Shown: piece by piece, positions 17,031 to 25,970 of the stretch
Layout of the letters: the number at the start of each line of letters is the position of its first letter
Numbering within the stretch: the first letter of the stretch is position 1
Origin: Acidobacteriaceae bacterium KBS 89
GTDB lineage: Bacteria > Acidobacteriota > Terriglobia > Terriglobales > Acidobacteriaceae
NCBI GenBank assembly: GCA_000381605.1
Contig: KB906757.1
Coordinates: 522,550-586,549, forward strand
DNA: 64,000 bases
Reading direction: 5' to 3'
Translations under genes and position numbers: made by a program
Notes under the pieces: model-generated
Database searches by the model: none
The model's input: the letters and a program-made list of their open reading frames with translations, nothing else
What the model was told of the DNA's origin: nothing

Positions 17031-17873
17031 TCATCGGTTCAACTTTAGCTGCTCTCGCAGCAAGTCGTCCACGTCGCCGATTTTTTCGTTGAGCAGATTG
17101 AGCTTGTTCGACAACGCCTGGATCTCGGACTCTGCCCGAACGTTCACATCATAGTCCAGCTCGCCGCGTACTCGGTCCTTCGTATCCTGGCGGTTCTGGC
17201 TCATCATGATAACCGGCGCCTGAATCGCAGCAAGCATCGACAGGAACAAATTCAATAAAATGAATGGGTACGGATCCCAGGCCCTGCCCTTCAGTACGAT
17301 GTTCGTCGAAGCGTAAGTCAACAGCACGACCCCAAAAAGAATGATGAACGTCCACGAACCTCCGAACCGCGCGACCGAGTCCGCGACGCGATCTCCGAAG
17401 CTCATCTCCTCTTCAATCACATCGTTCGAATTGCGGCCAGCGCGAATTCGTACCAACTGCTGCGAAGCATGAAACTGACGGCTTACGACGGTCAGCATAT
17501 CCATCCCCGCCATCGGCTTCTGCTGAAGCAGTACGACAATGTCATCGCGGCTGATCTCGAGACAGACCGTCTCTTCCATTGCAAGGGCAGCCGTCTGGTG
17601 CGGCGTGTCGTCAAGCATCGAAGCAAAGCCGAAGAAGTCGCCATGCCTCGGCTCATCGACGAGCACCTCCTGGTGGCTCTCGTCCACCGTCGTCACCCGT
17701 ACCGTACCCGACATCATCACGTAAGCATGCTTTCCCGGTTCGCCGATCTTGTAGATGCGCTGCCGCGGAGCAAATCTCTTCATCTCAACCTGCGCGGCCA
17801 GAACGGCCATCTCATCATCGTCAAGCAGCGCAAACAGTGGAATCTGTCTCAGGTCTTCTGCCTTGCAACCCAT
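17031..17873 (-). CDS. Cyclic-nucleotide-binding domain fused to DUF1003 membrane domain
   Basis: 280 residues. Residues about 10-125 form a CRP-like cyclic nucleotide-binding domain (APRQRIYKIGEPGKHAYVMM, then GDFFGFASMLDDTPHQTAA); the PRxxx arginine pocket of true cAMP binders is not obvious. Residues 150-225 contain DUF1003 with FGDRVADSVARFGGSWTFII and WDPYPFILLNLFLSMLAAIQ, two membrane helices, and the end is a coiled coil (LSNKLNLLNEKIGDVDDLL). Seen in many bacteria as a membrane-anchored sensor-like protein; function unknown. Isolated gene. Confidence 0.85.
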   Translation of the reverse strand: MGCKAEDLRQIPLFALLDDDEMAVLAAQVEMKRFAPRQRIYKIGEPGKHAYVMMSGTVRVTTVDESHQEVLVDEPRHGDFFGFASMLDDTPHQTAALAMEETVCLEISRDDIVVLLQQKPMAGMDMLTVVSRQFHASQQLVRIRAGRNSNDVIEEEMSFGDRVADSVARFGGSWTFIILFGVVLLTYASTNIVLKGRAWDPYPFILLNLFLSMLAAIQAPVIMMSQNRQDTKDRVRGELDYDVNVRAESEIQALSNKLNLLNEKIGDVDDLLREQLKLNR

Positions 17874-18026
17874 CGGTCACCTCGCTTTGGTCTTTGAGCT
17901 ATTGTGCACGGTGCATTGCGAATTTGGCACACGCCCTTTGCTAGACACTATTAAAAAAAGGAATACAACTCAGAACCGATTGATCGATAAGCCATAATCT
18001 TCGATGAATGGATTTTAGCTCTTGGC

Positions 18027-19442
18027 CTATCCCGCCATGGGAAGTCTCAAATCAGCTCTGCACCCCGCATGGCCATCCGTTCGGTTTGCCAACTGTACGG
18101 ATCCCCGATGCGCCTGCGCAATCTGCTGCGCAAGTACCAGACCGATCCCTGTACCGCCTGGCTTCGTCGTGTAAAACGGCACAAACAGATTTCCGGCGTT
18201 GGTCAACCCCGGCCCATTGTCCAGGACCTCAATGACTACCTCTGTACCTGCGGCCTGCCATCGAATCTCAACATGAGCCGTGTCCCTATCAACGGCATCT
18301 GGACTTAATGCCGCATCCGCAGCGTTGCGCACAAGATTGATGAGCGCTTGTTCGATATGGTCCGCATCGACCTGCAGCACGATGTCCGCCGACCTCGTGA
18401 CAGTCACAACGACACGCCTCTCCAACTGCGCGACCCGCTCCACCAGCGCAGCCAGTGAAACAGCACTTAGTTTCGGCGCGGGCAGCCCCATCAACTGCCG
18501 ATAGGCCTGCAAGAACCTGTTCAGCGACTCCGACCTGTTCTCGATTACCTCAAGCCCACGCTCAAAGTCGCCCCTATCGCCTGAAAGATTGTTTAACCCG
18601 GCAAGCCGCCCCCGCAGGCTGCCCGCGATCGACTTGATCGGAGTCAGTGAATTGTTGATCTCGTGCCCCAGCACACGTATCAACCTCTCCCAGGCGAGCC
18701 GCTCCTCCTCTCGTAGTGCCGCACTAACGTCCGAAAGTACGAGCAGCGTATGCGGGACGCCCCGAAGCCGGAAGCCAGTTCGCTTCACCACCCATCGCAC
18801 CGATTGCTGTCCGCTGCCTAGTGAGATGACGTCGTCGTCTCCCACTTCCAACAGCTCTCCCAGCTTCAGGAGCGTCGCAGGCTGACCCAGCGCAGTGTTT
18901 TCCCGCAGCCCGAACGCCCGTTCGCCAGCAGCATTTAGCAGCCTCAACCTGCCTTCAAGATCGAACGCGAGTACAGGCGATTGCATCGACCGCATTACGC
19001 GCTCCACCAGCGCCATCGCCTCCAGCGCCCCCGCTCGCTGCCCCTGAAGCATGCCCGCGAGCCGGTTTACCTCAAGGGCCAGATCGCCAATTGCGTCGTT
19101 TCTCTGTCCTCCGCGGGCGCGAAAGGAGTAGTCGTCCTCCCGTAGCGCAGCCACCACGTTCGCCAGCGTCTGCAGTGGCCGGACGATCTGCTCCATCAGA
19201 ATCGAAACAGCGAACATCCATCCCATCAGCAGGGCAAGGAGAACAAAACCCTGCTCCAGCGGCTCAACCGAATACCGCCGCATCAGAAGCCAGCACAGCA
19301 ACATCATCGGCAGGCCGAGCAAGTACATCCACAGCCTCAGTCGCCTCTCGAAGCTCAACCGTCGTCCCGATCTTCCCAGCGGTACACGGTTACGCCGTAA
19401 GCCAGTGCCCGTTGTCACTCCAACCGGTTCTTCAGAGTCCAT
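18027..19442 (-). CDS. Membrane sensor histidine kinase (NtrB/NtrY type)
   Basis: 471 residues. Two membrane helices (about 37-54 and 65-85) are separated by only some ten residues, then come a HAMP-like linker, a PAS-like domain (QSPVLAFDLEGRLRLLN, 154-170), HisKA with phospho-acceptor His260 in VLGHEINNSLTPIK, and the ATPase domain with N369/N373, DNGPGL (408-413) and GTGIGL (430-435). It would phosphorylate the NtrC-type regulator encoded just upstream; the two genes overlap by 11 bases. With almost no periplasmic part, the signal is likely sensed in or at the membrane, as in antibiotic/envelope-stress kinases. Last gene of the efflux cluster. Confidence 0.92.
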   Translation of the reverse strand: MDSEEPVGVTTGTGLRRNRVPLGRSGRRLSFERRLRLWMYLLGLPMMLLCWLLMRRYSVEPLEQGFVLLALLMGWMFAVSILMEQIVRPLQTLANVVAALREDDYSFRARGGQRNDAIGDLALEVNRLAGMLQGQRAGALEAMALVERVMRSMQSPVLAFDLEGRLRLLNAAGERAFGLRENTALGQPATLLKLGELLEVGDDDVISLGSGQQSVRWVVKRTGFRLRGVPHTLLVLSDVSAALREEERLAWERLIRVLGHEINNSLTPIKSIAGSLRGRLAGLNNLSGDRGDFERGLEVIENRSESLNRFLQAYRQLMGLPAPKLSAVSLAALVERVAQLERRVVVTVTRSADIVLQVDADHIEQALINLVRNAADAALSPDAVDRDTAHVEIRWQAAGTEVVIEVLDNGPGLTNAGNLFVPFYTTKPGGTGIGLVLAQQIAQAHRGSVQLANRTDGHAGCRADLRLPMAG

Positions 19443-20832
19443 ATTTTTCGATGCGACGATAGAGCGCTCCCCGGCTCAATCCCAGCGCATCAGCTGCATG
19501 GCTCACGTTGCCATTCGCCCGCGCCAATGCCTTGCGAATCAGAATCGCCTCTACCGCCTCCAGACTCAGGTCGTCCAGGCTAGGTGCCGCACCTCGTTGC
19601 GCATTCAATCCCAGATTTGCAGCCTCGATTCGCTCTCCGCGCGCCATCAGCACAGCGCGTTCGATCGTGTGGTCCAACTCCCGCACATTGCCAGGCCATC
19701 CATAGTGCAGCAGCATCTGAAGCGCCCCCGGCTCGAGGCCCTGGATCTGCCTGCGATAACGTGCGCTGTACCTTGCCAGAAAATACGCCGCGAGCGCCGG
19801 AACGTCTTCGCGACGTTCGCGCAAGGGAGGCAAATTGATCTCGACCGTGTTCAGGCGAAACAACAGGTCTTCGCGGAAACGCCCGGCCGCGCACTCCGCC
19901 CGCAGGTCCGTATTGGTCGCTGAAAGCATTCGCACATTGACCTTCTGTGTCTTCGAAGAGCCTACACGCTCTAGTTCACCTGTTTCCAATACGCGCAGCA
20001 ACTTTGCCTGCTGTCGCACCGGAACATTGGCAATCTCGTCCAGAAATAACGTTCCCCCGCTTGCCAGCTCAAAGCGCCCAATGCGGTCCGCATGCGCGTC
20101 GGTAAAGGCCCCCTTCACATGGCCGAATAGCTCGCTCTCAAATGTCCCCTCGGGCAGCGCACCCGTATTCACGGCCACTAATGTTCGCTCGGCCCGCGAC
20201 GATAGGCGATGCAGTGTCTGAGCAACAACCTCCTTGCCGGTTCCATGCTCGCCGGTGATCAGTACATTTGCGTCCGACGGCCCTACCCGCGCCATCGTCT
20301 CGAGGACCGGCCGCATCGATGCAGCAGAAGCGATGAAATCCGGTGCCCCCGGCGCTCTGAGAATGCGATTCTCTGCCTCCAGCCACTGTGTCCTCTTCTG
20401 GCTGCGGTGCAACTCCATCTGCGTCCTGAGAATACTGAGCAACCGCGCATTCTCCCAGGGCTTTTGGATGAAATCGCCTGCACCCCGCCGCATCGCTTCT
20501 ACTGCAAGATCGATGTTGCCCCATGCCGTCATAACCACGATGGGTAGCTGCGCGTCCATCTCTTTCACCCGCGCGACGAGATCCAACCCCTCCTGACCTG
20601 AGGTCGTATCACGCGTGTAATTGAGATCCATCAGCACGCCATCAAAGCTCTGATTAGCCAATGCCTCCAGCACCAATGCAGGCATTCGCACCATCTCCAG
20701 TTGATAGCCCTCGGGCTTTAACAGCAGGCGCAGCGCCTCTAGAATATGAGGCTGGTCATCTGCAATCAGAAGTCTGCACGGCGACTCCTTCTCTGTCGTC
20801 GATGCGTCCTTCTCCATCCGTTCCACCAGCAT
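19432..20832 (-). CDS. Sigma-54-dependent NtrC-type response regulator
   Basis: 466 residues. Receiver domain with acidic pair Asp25-Asp26, phospho-acceptor Asp69 (VLMDLNY) and Lys124; AAA+ domain with Walker A GEHGTGKE (194-201), Walker B GGTLFLDEI and arginine-rich region RFREDLLFRL; Fis-type DNA-binding helix-turn-helix at the end (NVSHAADALGLSRGALYRRI). The loop that contacts sigma-54 reads GAFTDA (241-246) in place of GAFTGA. The gene lies 17 bases after the TolC-like gene and overlaps the kinase gene. It should activate a -24/-12 promoter; a candidate lies at 31192-31208, in front of this same cluster. Confidence 0.95.
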   Translation of the reverse strand: MLVERMEKDASTTEKESPCRLLIADDQPHILEALRLLLKPEGYQLEMVRMPALVLEALANQSFDGVLMDLNYTRDTTSGQEGLDLVARVKEMDAQLPIVVMTAWGNIDLAVEAMRRGAGDFIQKPWENARLLSILRTQMELHRSQKRTQWLEAENRILRAPGAPDFIASAASMRPVLETMARVGPSDANVLITGEHGTGKEVVAQTLHRLSSRAERTLVAVNTGALPEGTFESELFGHVKGAFTDAHADRIGRFELASGGTLFLDEIANVPVRQQAKLLRVLETGELERVGSSKTQKVNVRMLSATNTDLRAECAAGRFREDLLFRLNTVEINLPPLRERREDVPALAAYFLARYSARYRRQIQGLEPGALQMLLHYGWPGNVRELDHTIERAVLMARGERIEAANLGLNAQRGAAPSLDDLSLEAVEAILIRKALARANGNVSHAADALGLSRGALYRRIEKYGL

Positions 20833-20849
20833 AATGACCTGCTTCCGTA

Positions 20850-22754
20850 CTACTGTCCATTCGGTGCTATACCCGTCTTCGCCGATTCTATCGAAATCGA
20901 GTTGGCTTCCAGAGTAGACCCCACCGACCGATCCAATTCAATCTTCGCCTTCTGATGGGCTGTCATCGCCGCAACCAGCATTGACTCTGCCACAGCCAGG
21001 TCACGTTGTGCGGTCAAGGTCTGATAGTTCGAACCCGCACCAAGCTCCTGCTCCTTTTTCATAATGTCAAAGGTCTTCTGGGCCAGGTCGCGCCCCTTCC
21101 GGGCTGATGCTACCCGCGCTTCGCTCTGCTGCAGAGCATATTGAGCGTTCCGCACCTCAATCCGGATCTGTTTCTTCAGTTGCTGAAGCCGCAGTTCCGA
21201 CTGCCTCGTCTCCAACTCCGCGCGATACTGGTCAGACTTCGCAATTCGATTTCGTATAGGAATATTGACCGACATGCCGAGGTAGTAGTCGGGGGCGCTG
21301 TTGTTAAACGCATTCGTGACCGCTCCGCCCCAGTCAGACGGCGCCGTCGACACGACTCCCGATGCCGGATTCTGCAACCCTGCCAACCCCGTACCCCCAT
21401 AGAACGCCGTGAGCGAAACAGACGGGAGCACGGCATTACGAGCCGCAATTTGGCTGATCCGTCGGTTATCGATATCGAGGTCGGACTCGCTCAACTCAAT
21501 TCGGTCCCTTAGCGCTCGCGCAATCATATCTTCCGTCTGTCCCTGCGTGACCTCCAACGTTCCGGTATGGTCGGTCGGTCGTACCGGCATCGCCTCAAGA
21601 ATCGGGTCATCAAGGTTCTTCGTCAGCGCGTTCTTAATCAACAACTCCTGAAACTGAAGTGTAGTCTTCGCAACCGTTAAGTCCTGTTCGCGAGTCGCAA
21701 CCTCACCTTCGGCCTTCATTACATCCATCGCAGGAATCGCCTGCAATGATAGCTGTTTCCGATCGCTATCGAGGGTCCGGTTGGCAAAATCCAGCGACCG
21801 GCTCTTCACCTGTTCGTCTTCATAAGCGGCCACCAGGTCCCAGTACATATTCGCAATCTGTGTAATGGTCGAAATTACCTGAAGCTTAAATGCCTCATCC
21901 GAGATCTTCTGATTGTTTTTCGCGATCCTGAAAAAGCGCAGGTTCGGTCCAAAGCCGAAGCCAGCCAGCACTTGCTGTTGCAGCAAAACGTGATAGTAAG
22001 AGTTCAGCGTTGGATTCAGAAAGCTATTGGGACTGTTCGTCGTACCGCGGCTGTTATCAAATACCGCCGAAAACGACGTTCCCGTTGGAAAATTTTGAAC
22101 ATAATTGATGTTTCCGTTTGTCGTATTTTGTTGCAGCGTAGGAACTCCATAGATCGTGATGTTCGACAACGGCTGCGTGTAGTGCTCGTTATTCAACTGT
22201 CCCGAGATCGTAGGGTCGAAAGTCGAAACATTCGTTCCAGTACCCAGTGTCGACTGCACCAACCCGGACGCGCCCGAACCAGCACCACCCGCCCCGCCTG
22301 ACGTTCCGCCCGCGCCAGCGCCACTCGAGCCCGAACCAAACCCGCCCACGCCTCCGCCCGGCGTATTCTGCACCACGCCCGTATTCACACCGCGAAACGT
22401 TCCGCCCGCCTGTGTCCGAAGTACGTCGGCCGCCGCAATCGGAATATTGTAGCGAGCGATCGCGATGTCCAGATTATTCTCCAGTGATAGCGCGATCGCG
22501 TCATTCAAGCTCAACTCCAGAACGCCGTCCTTCACCAGCGCATCGATTCGCGGCGAGTTAGCTAAGTTTGGCTGGGGAACCAGCGTCGCTCTGTATGCAT
22601 TAAATGGATTACTCGAATGCGGTATATCCAGGCGCAACGCAGGCGTTGCGGGTGCTGCAGGAATCTGGTTCGCAACCGACTGCTGCACTTGGCCCAGCAG
22701 TGGCATCTCCATCAACATCACGACGCCAATGCAACGTAGTAGGGAAAAGCTCAC
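20850..22754 (-). CDS. TolC-family outer membrane efflux protein with Gly-rich insertion
   Basis: 634 residues with a leader-like N-terminus (FSLLRCIGVVMLMEMPLLG). The TolC fold is indicated by LSLNDAIALSLENNLDIAIA at 81-100 and the long helical repeats in the second half (LRLQQLKKQIRIEVRNAQY). A Gly/Ser/Ala low-complexity segment (about 132-165) interrupts the first half, and the protein is longer than the usual 420-500 residues. It would form the outer-membrane duct for the ABC exporter encoded upstream. Its ATG overlaps the ATPase stop by four bases (22751-22754), so it is translated from the same message. Confidence 0.9.
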   Translation of the reverse strand: MSFSLLRCIGVVMLMEMPLLGQVQQSVANQIPAAPATPALRLDIPHSSNPFNAYRATLVPQPNLANSPRIDALVKDGVLELSLNDAIALSLENNLDIAIARYNIPIAAADVLRTQAGGTFRGVNTGVVQNTPGGGVGGFGSGSSGAGAGGTSGGAGGAGSGASGLVQSTLGTGTNVSTFDPTISGQLNNEHYTQPLSNITIYGVPTLQQNTTNGNINYVQNFPTGTSFSAVFDNSRGTTNSPNSFLNPTLNSYYHVLLQQQVLAGFGFGPNLRFFRIAKNNQKISDEAFKLQVISTITQIANMYWDLVAAYEDEQVKSRSLDFANRTLDSDRKQLSLQAIPAMDVMKAEGEVATREQDLTVAKTTLQFQELLIKNALTKNLDDPILEAMPVRPTDHTGTLEVTQGQTEDMIARALRDRIELSESDLDIDNRRISQIAARNAVLPSVSLTAFYGGTGLAGLQNPASGVVSTAPSDWGGAVTNAFNNSAPDYYLGMSVNIPIRNRIAKSDQYRAELETRQSELRLQQLKKQIRIEVRNAQYALQQSEARVASARKGRDLAQKTFDIMKKEQELGAGSNYQTLTAQRDLAVAESMLVAAMTAHQKAKIELDRSVGSTLEANSISIESAKTGIAPNGQ

Positions 22755-23455
22755 GCCTTCACCTCCGCTACATTCGCTTCCAGCCCCGCCGTGTCTCGAT
22801 ACAGCCAGCCGTCGCGCAGTTCGATCGTCCGCGTACCGTACTCCGCGTTCGTCTCCGAGTGCGTCACCTGTACCACCGTCGTTCCCTGTTCATTCAATGC
22901 CCGAAACAACTGCATAATCTCCTTTGCCTGCTCTGAATGCAGATTTCCCGTCGGCTCATCGGCCAGCAAAAGGTCGGGTTTGTGAATCACTGCGCGCGCA
23001 ATCCCTACCAACTGTTGCTGACCGCCGGAGAGTTGACTGGGGAACAGATCTTTCTTGCCCACAATATTGAAGCGGTCGAGCGTATCCGCCACCAGCGCCT
23101 GCCTCTCCGACTTCGGAATGTCTTTGTACGAGAGCGGAAGATCTATATTTTCCGCGACCGTCAGATCATCCAGAAGGTGATAGCTCTGGAAGACCATGCC
23201 GATTCGTCGCCGCGCCAACTCCGCCCTCTGCTTGCGATTCATCGCGTGCACACCGTGGTCAGCAAAATAAAACTCGCCCCTCCACTGGTCATCCAGCATC
23301 GCCAACACGTTCAGCAGCGAAGATTTACCCGCGCCGGAGGGCCCCATGACAGTTACAAACTCTCCTTCGCGAATCGTAAGATTGATCCGGCGTAGTACCC
23401 ACGTCTCCGTGTGTCCCGTCCTGTAGCTTCGCTCTAAATTCTTCATTTCAATCAT
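22751..23455 (-). CDS. MacB/LolD-type ABC transporter ATPase
   Basis: 234 residues, one nucleotide-binding domain. Walker A GPSGAGKS, Q-loop VFQSYHLL, signature LSGGQQQ, Walker B LLLADEP, then the switch His in VTHSE. This is the class of ATPase that powers MacB/FtsX-type permeases moving substrates between membrane and periplasm. It begins 5 bases after the permease stop (23461) and overlaps the TolC-like gene. The signature stretch continues QLVGIARAV where QRVAIARAL is usual. A second ATPase lies at the other end of the cluster. Confidence 0.93.
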   Translation of the reverse strand: MIEMKNLERSYRTGHTETWVLRRINLTIREGEFVTVMGPSGAGKSSLLNVLAMLDDQWRGEFYFADHGVHAMNRKQRAELARRRIGMVFQSYHLLDDLTVAENIDLPLSYKDIPKSERQALVADTLDRFNIVGKKDLFPSQLSGGQQQLVGIARAVIHKPDLLLADEPTGNLHSEQAKEIMQLFRALNEQGTTVVQVTHSETNAEYGTRTIELRDGWLYRDTAGLEANVAEVKA

Positions 23456-23460
23456 CGTCC

Positions 23461-25959
23461 CTACTCCGTCCGTAAAGCCTTTGTTGGTTCAACCGAGGCG
23501 GCCCGTCGCGCCGGGAGCGCCGCCGCTGCCATCACCATCACCGCCGTCACCACCACACAGCCAATCAACGTCAGCGGATCGAACGGCTGCACCTCGAACA
23601 ACTGGCTCCGCAACCATCGCGCCATCAACACCGACACCGGCAAGGCTACCGCAATTCCAATCAACGCAACCTTCGCCATATCCAGCAGCACCAGCCGCAC
23701 CACCGCCATCCTCTGCGCTCCAAGCGCCATTCGAATGCCGATCTCACGCGTCCGTTGGGCCGTCGCGTAGGCCAATACGCCATACAAGCCCACTGCCGTC
23801 GTCAGCAGAGCCACCAGGGCAAAACTCACCGCCAGCAATGCGATCATCCGTTCATTCGAAACGCTGTCGTCAATCTGCTCGTCCATCGTCTTCATCGAAT
23901 CGACCACGAGTTTGGAGTCCAGCCCATGCAACGCCGCGCGAACATTGTTTTCAGCCATCTCCGGGGTTTGCAGAGTCCGAACATAAAACTGAAGACCGCT
24001 CAAATCCGGATATTGTGCAAACGCCAGGTACACCGTTGAAACAACCCCCTCGCGCACGCCTCGATGCTTCGAATCTCCAACGACGCCGATGATCTGGATA
24101 TCCAGCTTCGTCGCCGGCCCACCCGTCGCAATGTAATGCCCAAGGGCCTTCTGGGGCGAGCCAAAGTACTTTGTCGCGAAGTTCTGGTTAACGAGCGCCA
24201 CCTTCTGCGTGTTCACTCCATCGGCCTCGCTCAGATCGCGCCCCGCAATCAGCGGAATTCCCAGGGCCTCCATGTAGCCCGGCGTGATATGCGGGGCCTC
24301 GACAGCAACATCCTCTCCTTGTGGCGCCGAATAGCCTTCTATCTGGAGGCTTCGCCGTTCCTGGTTGCCACTGAGCACAGGATCTGTCGTCCCACCCACC
24401 CACTTCGTCCCTGGCAGACCGGCCAGCGCACTGCGTACGCCGTTCTGTACGCCCAGCGATTCCTTCGCAGAGTATCCCGACAACGAAGGATCAATCGCAA
24501 AGCCCAACAGATGGTCCGTGGCGATGCCCATATTCTGCGCCTTCAGCTTATGCAGCGTACGCACAAACAATCCCGCGCCACTCAGAAGAAGAACGCTCAG
24601 GCCAATCTGAATCGCGATAGCGGTCCTGCGGAAGCGTTGGGCACCACCCAGTGTACTTGCCGACTGCTGCCGCAAGGCTTCATTCAAGCTCGGCTTCATC
24701 ATCTGCCACGCGGGCGCCATGCTGAAGAGCAAACTAATCCCCAGCGACAACGCAATGTTGAACCACAACACCACGCCCCCCGGCGCCACAGAGTAGAGCG
24801 CGTCATTTTCGCTGCCCGAAATCCGGCGCACAAGGATCGAGGCCGCCATAGGAGCTATCAACAAACCAAGGCCCCCGCCAAGCGTCCCGAGCAGCAGACC
24901 CTCAATCAGCATCTGCCGCATTACACGTCCACGCGCCGCACCCAACGCATAACGCACCGCGAACTCGCGTCCTCTTGCCGCTGCCCTCACCAGCAGAAGA
25001 CTGGTCAGATTGACGCATGTCATCGCTGCCAGTAGCAGAACCATCCCCATCAAAATCATCAAAGGCGTCTTCAGATCATCGCGCAAAGGAGAAAACCCCT
25101 TCGAGTTTTCCTTCAGAATCATGCTCGACTTCGCCACAAACTCCTCGCGGAACTTGGCCGATCCCCTCGTGATTGAGGTCAGCTCCTCCGCGCGCAGACT
25201 CTTCCACAGCGGAGTCATCGCCGCCTGTGCAGTTGCCAGGCTCACTCCAGGCTTCAGTCGCGCCACGACTGTGAGCCACACAAACCGCCGGTCGGCAAGT
25301 TTGTCCTGACCAGGCATGACCTGGGCCTCCATCATCATGGGGAAAAAAAGCTTTGGTTTGAATCCGTTAATAGCGCTGTGGAATCCCGATGCCGCTACCC
25401 CAACAATCACGAACGGATGTCCATTAATCAGGATGCTCTCATTCAACACCGCCGGTGACAACGCAAACCGGGTCTTCCAGTAGTCATAGCTGAGCACAAC
25501 AACCGGGCTGCCTTCCTTCACGCGGTCGTCACTCGGCAACAACGTTCGTCCCGCTGCCGCGTTCACCCCCAACACATCGAAATAATTGCCGCTCACCAGC
25601 TCGGCATTCACCAGCTCCGGCTGGTTCTTCCACACCGCCCCAACTTGCGCCTCGGTATCCGACAGCATTCCACTGAACACCGTACTCTTGTCCCGAAGAT
25701 CCTGGTACATCGGATAAGAAAAATAATCCGTTCCATCGCCCCCAAAGATGTTGATCCGCCCCATGTTCGATCCGATGTAGCTCAACTGCACCAACTCCCC
25801 GGGCATCTGCACCGGCAGCGACCTCAGCAGCACCTCGTGGAACACCGTGAAGATCGCGGTGTTGGCGCCAATTCCCAGCGCCAGCGTCAGGACTGCCGTC
25901 ACCGTAAAAGCCGGCGTTCTCCGCAACTGCCGCAGTGCATACCGAAGGTCTTGCATCAT
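23461..25959 (-). CDS. ADOP-type ABC permease (MacB-like, FtsX domains), second copy
   Basis: 832 residues, the size of 'acidobacterial duplicated orphan permease' (ADOP) proteins. N-terminus MQDLRYALRQLRRTPAFTV then a membrane helix, a large MacB periplasmic domain, a cluster of three helices around 290-400 (FtsX domain), a second periplasmic domain and three C-terminal helices with YGVLAYATAQRTREIGIRMA, ending VEPTKALRTE. Such permeases use ATP hydrolysis to drive periplasmic movements, usually with an adaptor and TolC, to export peptides, antibiotics or lipids. It starts 11 bases after the stop of the neighbouring ADOP gene. Confidence 0.93.
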   Translation of the reverse strand: MMQDLRYALRQLRRTPAFTVTAVLTLALGIGANTAIFTVFHEVLLRSLPVQMPGELVQLSYIGSNMGRINIFGGDGTDYFSYPMYQDLRDKSTVFSGMLSDTEAQVGAVWKNQPELVNAELVSGNYFDVLGVNAAAGRTLLPSDDRVKEGSPVVVLSYDYWKTRFALSPAVLNESILINGHPFVIVGVAASGFHSAINGFKPKLFFPMMMEAQVMPGQDKLADRRFVWLTVVARLKPGVSLATAQAAMTPLWKSLRAEELTSITRGSAKFREEFVAKSSMILKENSKGFSPLRDDLKTPLMILMGMVLLLAAMTCVNLTSLLLVRAAARGREFAVRYALGAARGRVMRQMLIEGLLLGTLGGGLGLLIAPMAASILVRRISGSENDALYSVAPGGVVLWFNIALSLGISLLFSMAPAWQMMKPSLNEALRQQSASTLGGAQRFRRTAIAIQIGLSVLLLSGAGLFVRTLHKLKAQNMGIATDHLLGFAIDPSLSGYSAKESLGVQNGVRSALAGLPGTKWVGGTTDPVLSGNQERRSLQIEGYSAPQGEDVAVEAPHITPGYMEALGIPLIAGRDLSEADGVNTQKVALVNQNFATKYFGSPQKALGHYIATGGPATKLDIQIIGVVGDSKHRGVREGVVSTVYLAFAQYPDLSGLQFYVRTLQTPEMAENNVRAALHGLDSKLVVDSMKTMDEQIDDSVSNERMIALLAVSFALVALLTTAVGLYGVLAYATAQRTREIGIRMALGAQRMAVVRLVLLDMAKVALIGIAVALPVSVLMARWLRSQLFEVQPFDPLTLIGCVVVTAVMVMAAAALPARRAASVEPTKALRTE

Positions 25960-25970
25960 GTCCGTTTCTC

